Below are positions 61,819 through 64,000 of a stretch of 64,000 nt of DNA, piece after piece. Made by a program: the position numbers and the translations under genes. The stretch comes from Blastopirellula marina. Lineage in GTDB: Bacteria > Planctomycetota > Planctomycetia > Pirellulales > Pirellulaceae. Position 1 is the stretch's first letter; the number at the start of each line of letters is the position of its first letter. The DNA is taken from positions 248,001 through 312,000 of the forward strand of contig NZ_PUHY01000004.1 of assembly GCF_002967765.1 (NCBI RefSeq), read 5' to 3'. The notes under the pieces were generated by a model. The model was given only the letters and a program-made list of their open reading frames with translations, was not told where the DNA came from and searched no databases.

Positions 61819-62994
61819 TTAACGATCTGGTTTCCATTGGTGAACGGCTAATGCGGCGGCTCCGAGGGCTCCGCCATACATGCCGAACTGCGATGCAACA
61901 ATCTGAGGAGCTTTGGCGTGTTTGGTGCTTGATAGCGGATTCACGACATTGCGGAGCGGTTCCAGAAAAGTTTCACTTAGTTTGGCTAGTGGTCCAGCGA
62001 CGATCATTAACTGAGGATTGAGCAGCAAGCTGATCTGAGCAATCACTTGACCCACGGCCGTCGCAGCCTGAGTTAGTGCTTTAAGCACCAATGGATCGTT
62101 CTCTTCCGCCGCGTGAAGCATGTCTTCCAGAACGATTCTATTGCGTTTGAGGGTCAGCATCGTGTCTGCGCCAGCCATGGTTTGCTCAGCTAGTTCCGAG
62201 AGAATCGCACGTACCGAGGCGATTTGTTCGAGCGGGAGTATCTCTTGCGATTGACGCGTGGCTCGCCGACATGGCCAGTTCCCGATCTCACCTGCTAAGC
62301 CGTCGCGTCCGGTATGAAGGCGTCCATCGATCACCACACCAGCTCCGATGCCACTACGAATCCCGAGACAAACAAAGTCGCTCACACCGCGGGCCGAACC
62401 AAACCATTGTTCCGCCAAAGCCATGGCGCGGATGTTGTTTTCGATGTAGACTGGCACCTCAAATAGTTGAGTAAAGTGACCAACCAACGAGATATTGTGC
62501 CAACTCGGAATATGTTCGTAGTGGACGGCGATCCCCTGGGCATGATCGATGACGCCAGGTACACCGATTCCAATTCCTAACAGGCGATCTGAGTCAGCGA
62601 TGGCGCGAATACCAGATTCAATCTTGTCGACAACCTGTTTCGCCGAATCGGATGCAAGAATGCGAATGACCTCTTGCTGGTGAACTTTCTGTGAGAAGTC
62701 GACGGATGTGATGGCAATCTGCGAAGCTTCAAAATCGACACCAATAAAGTGCCCAGCTTGCGGATCGAGTTCGAGGATCGTTCGCGGCCGACCGGCGCCA
62801 CGAACTGCTTTACGGCCTTCCTGTAAATATCCTTCGCTGACAAGTCGATCGACGTAGAGGCCAACCGTCGAAGGGGCCAGGTTCAATTGACGTGCAAGCT
62901 CAACGCGCGAGACCGATTCGGACTGACGGACCAAGCGAATCAACTCCGACTCGGCTTCCGCGATCGCGTTTTGCTTCGTCTTGACAGCCTTCAT
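61819..62994 (-). CDS. ROK family transcriptional regulator (NagC/Mlc type)
   Basis: 391 aa from the ATG at 62994 with AAGGA upstream; a TTG just before it is possible. A winged-helix domain at about 20-70 (VSRVELARQLNLAPSTVGLY) is followed by a ROK sugar-kinase-like fold (IGIGVPGVIDHAQG; AEQWFGSARGVSDFVCLGI; RSGIGAGVVIDGRL). The zinc-binding CxCGxxGC motif of ROK proteins is missing: after GLAGEIGN comes WPCRRATRQS. It probably binds a sugar or sugar derivative without phosphorylating it. A palindrome typical of NagC/Mlc operators lies in its own promoter, which suggests autoregulation. Confidence 0.88.
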   Translation of the reverse strand: MKAVKTKQNAIAEAESELIRLVRQSESVSRVELARQLNLAPSTVGLYVDRLVSEGYLQEGRKAVRGAGRPRTILELDPQAGHFIGVDFEASQIAITSVDFSQKVHQQEVIRILASDSAKQVVDKIESGIRAIADSDRLLGIGIGVPGVIDHAQGIAVHYEHIPSWHNISLVGHFTQLFEVPVYIENNIRAMALAEQWFGSARGVSDFVCLGIRSGIGAGVVIDGRLHTGRDGLAGEIGNWPCRRATRQSQEILPLEQIASVRAILSELAEQTMAGADTMLTLKRNRIVLEDMLHAAEENDPLVLKALTQAATAVGQVIAQISLLLNPQLMIVAGPLAKLSETFLEPLRNVVNPLSSTKHAKAPQIVASQFGMYGGALGAAALAVHQWKPDR

Positions 62995-63003
62995 CAAATT
63001 TCC

Positions 63004-63032
63004 TTGCGGGCAACGAATTAACTGCCTAAGAT
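63004..63032 (+). promoter_or_regulatory. Predicted promoter of the divergent Gfo/Idh gene
   Basis: TTGCGG (63004-63009), 17 bases, TAAGAT (63027-63032). The start point would fall next to the palindrome at 63034-63053, so a bound regulator could block it. Pattern match only. Confidence 0.35.
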
Positions 63033-63059
63033 ATTATTTCGATTTCAAAATAAAGTCAA
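63031..63059 (-). promoter_or_regulatory. Predicted ROK gene promoter
   Basis: On the minus strand TTGACT (63059-63054), exactly 17 bases, TAATAT (63036-63031), a near-consensus vegetative promoter. The leader to the ATG at 62994 is about 30 bases. Confidence 0.6.
63034..63053. promoter_or_regulatory. Probable ROK (NagC/Mlc-like) operator
   Basis: TTATTTCGATTTCAAAATAA has arms TTATTT and AAATAA around 8 bases. NagC and Mlc operators are known for the same TTATTT...AAATAA arms. It fills the -35/-10 spacer of the ROK promoter and lies just after the -10 of the opposite promoter, so one site could control both directions. Confidence 0.55.
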
Positions 63060-63143
63060 TCGACTTCATGCGAGATTCCAGAAACGAGTTGCTACGCCCC
63101 CGGCAGCTTGTGACCTCATCCCCTTCTCCGAGAGAACTCCTTC

Positions 63144-64000
63144 ATGTCATCTGCTCCTCGCCATGTGTCTCGTCGTACGTTTCTAGCCGTAGGAGCCGCA
63201 TCGATATCGATGCCCTCGATCGTGCCGAACTTTGCCAACGCTGCCCCAGGCGAGCGAATCAATGTTGGCGTTATTGGACTTGGCTCGAGGGGGTTCAATT
63301 TAATTGATGACCTTTTAGCGGCATCCGATGCGCAGATCGTGGCCGTTTGCGATGTCGATAAGTTGCACTATCGAGATCAGCCTTGGGGTGAGGGGCGAAA
63401 GTTCGGACTGAAAGCAGCTCAAGAGTACATTGAGCAAAAATCGGGATCCCGAAGTGGCGTATCCGGGTATAGTGACTATCACGAAGTCTGCTCACGCGAA
63501 GATATTGATGCCGTTATCGTGGCGACCCCTGATCACTGGCATGCGATCTGTACGTTGGAAGCACTTCAGAACGGGAAAGATGTGTACTGCGAAAAGCCAG
63601 TGACGCATACGTTTCGTGAGGGTCAAACGGTTTATCAGGAAGTCGCCAATCAGAAAGCCATCTTCCAAACGGGAAGTCAGCAGCGAAGTGATTGGCGATT
63701 TCGCCGAGCGGTAGAACTCGTGCGTAATGGGCATCTAGGCAGAATTCAATCGATCGAAGTCGGCTTACCACCGGGCTACGAAGCACCTCAAGGAGACCCC
63801 AAGGTCACTCTTCCGCCAGAACATCTCGACTACGACTTTTGGTGTGGTCCTGCTCCGAAATTGCCCTACACGCGTGCTCGGCATCATCGGTGGTGGCGTG
63901 GGCATCGGGCATTTGGTGGCGGTGTGCTGATGGACTGGATCGGTCACCACAACGACATCGCACATTGGGCCCTCGACCTCGATCACTCAGGGCCAACTCG
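63144..64000 (+). CDS. TAT-exported Gfo/Idh/MocA oxidoreductase, 3' end beyond window
   Basis: At least 285 residues from the ATG at 63144. A twin-arginine signal (SRRTFLAVGAASISMPSIVP) is followed by the Rossmann motif NVGVIGLGSRGFNLIDDLLA, and YCEKPVTHTFREGQ carries the conserved EKP lysine. The later DYDFWCGPAPKLPYTRARHH and MDWIGHHNDIAHWAL are typical of the secreted planctomycete branch, which carries its cofactor folded through the TAT system. It is divergent from the ROK regulator and shares its control region. The C-terminus is outside the window. Confidence 0.88.
   Translation, partial: MSSAPRHVSRRTFLAVGAASISMPSIVPNFANAAPGERINVGVIGLGSRGFNLIDDLLAASDAQIVAVCDVDKLHYRDQPWGEGRKFGLKAAQEYIEQKSGSRSGVSGYSDYHEVCSREDIDAVIVATPDHWHAICTLEALQNGKDVYCEKPVTHTFREGQTVYQEVANQKAIFQTGSQQRSDWRFRRAVELVRNGHLGRIQSIEVGLPPGYEAPQGDPKVTLPPEHLDYDFWCGPAPKLPYTRARHHRWWRGHRAFGGGVLMDWIGHHNDIAHWALDLDHSGPT

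Overview
The window looks like chromosome from a flagellated member of the Planctomycetota, most likely a Pirellulaceae-type organism (Blastopirellula, Bremerella or Rhodopirellula relatives). This is inferred from gene content and protein style only: an orphan secretin-domain protein with a low-complexity M/Q tract, an anti-sigma-like/EF-hand membrane protein, TAT-exported Gfo/Idh oxidoreductases, very large flagellin-type proteins and loose operons with weak ribosome-binding sites. I see no insertion sequences, prophage, CRISPR array or rRNA. One tRNA gene (Glu, UUC) is present.

Layout. 1-7.1 kb: a secretin-domain protein (cut by the window edge), an anti-sigma-like membrane protein with EF-hands, an RpoD-type sigma factor and a nucleotidyltransferase-HD protein. 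7.1-7.8 kb: no recognisable gene. 7.8-13.6 kb: a two-gene 2-keto-3-deoxy-sugar acid degradation pair (FAH-fold dehydratase/hydrolase plus 2-oxoglutarate semialdehyde dehydrogenase), flotillin-like FloA, a PH-domain protein, a pyroglutamyl peptidase and ferrochelatase. 13.7-14.3 kb: tRNA-Glu with its terminator and a first csrA. 14.8-26.2 kb: a ten-gene complex I operon in the order nuoI-A-C-D-H-J-K-L-M-N. It lacks nuoB, nuoE, nuoF and nuoG, and several membrane subunits carry unusual insertions. 26.2-31.7 kb: a small protein of unknown function, a TatD nuclease, a thioredoxin-fold protein, a YbdK-type ligase, an M20 amidohydrolase and the menaquinone enzyme MqnD.

31.8-52.7 kb is a 14-gene flagellar block, all on the minus strand, read flgF-flgG-flgA-flgH-flgI-flgJ-flgN-flgK-flgL-fliW-csrA-fliC-fliD-fliS. 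It encodes distal rod, P and L rings, hook-filament junction, filament, cap, export chaperones and the CsrA/FliW regulators of flagellin translation. A near-consensus sigma-54 promoter lies before flgF, and terminators follow csrA and fliC. The main oddity is that FlgL (1247 aa), flagellin (1188 aa) and FliD (1253 aa) are all three to four times the usual size for FlgL and two to three times for the others, and share one family of roughly 85-residue repeats that FlgK lacks.

52.9-64 kb: hemC, a DUF502 membrane protein, comF, an LptF/LptG-type permease, a TauE/SafE permease, and a minus-strand group (ROK regulator, TauD/TfdA dioxygenase, Gfo/Idh oxidoreductase, MFS transporter) that may form a small catabolic regulon. 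A NagC/Mlc-like palindrome lies inside the spacer of the predicted ROK promoter, and a divergent TAT-exported Gfo/Idh protein runs off the right edge. The strongest candidates for something new are the shared repeats in the filament proteins, the decorated complex I, and the membrane anti-sigma/EF-hand protein next to a sigma factor.
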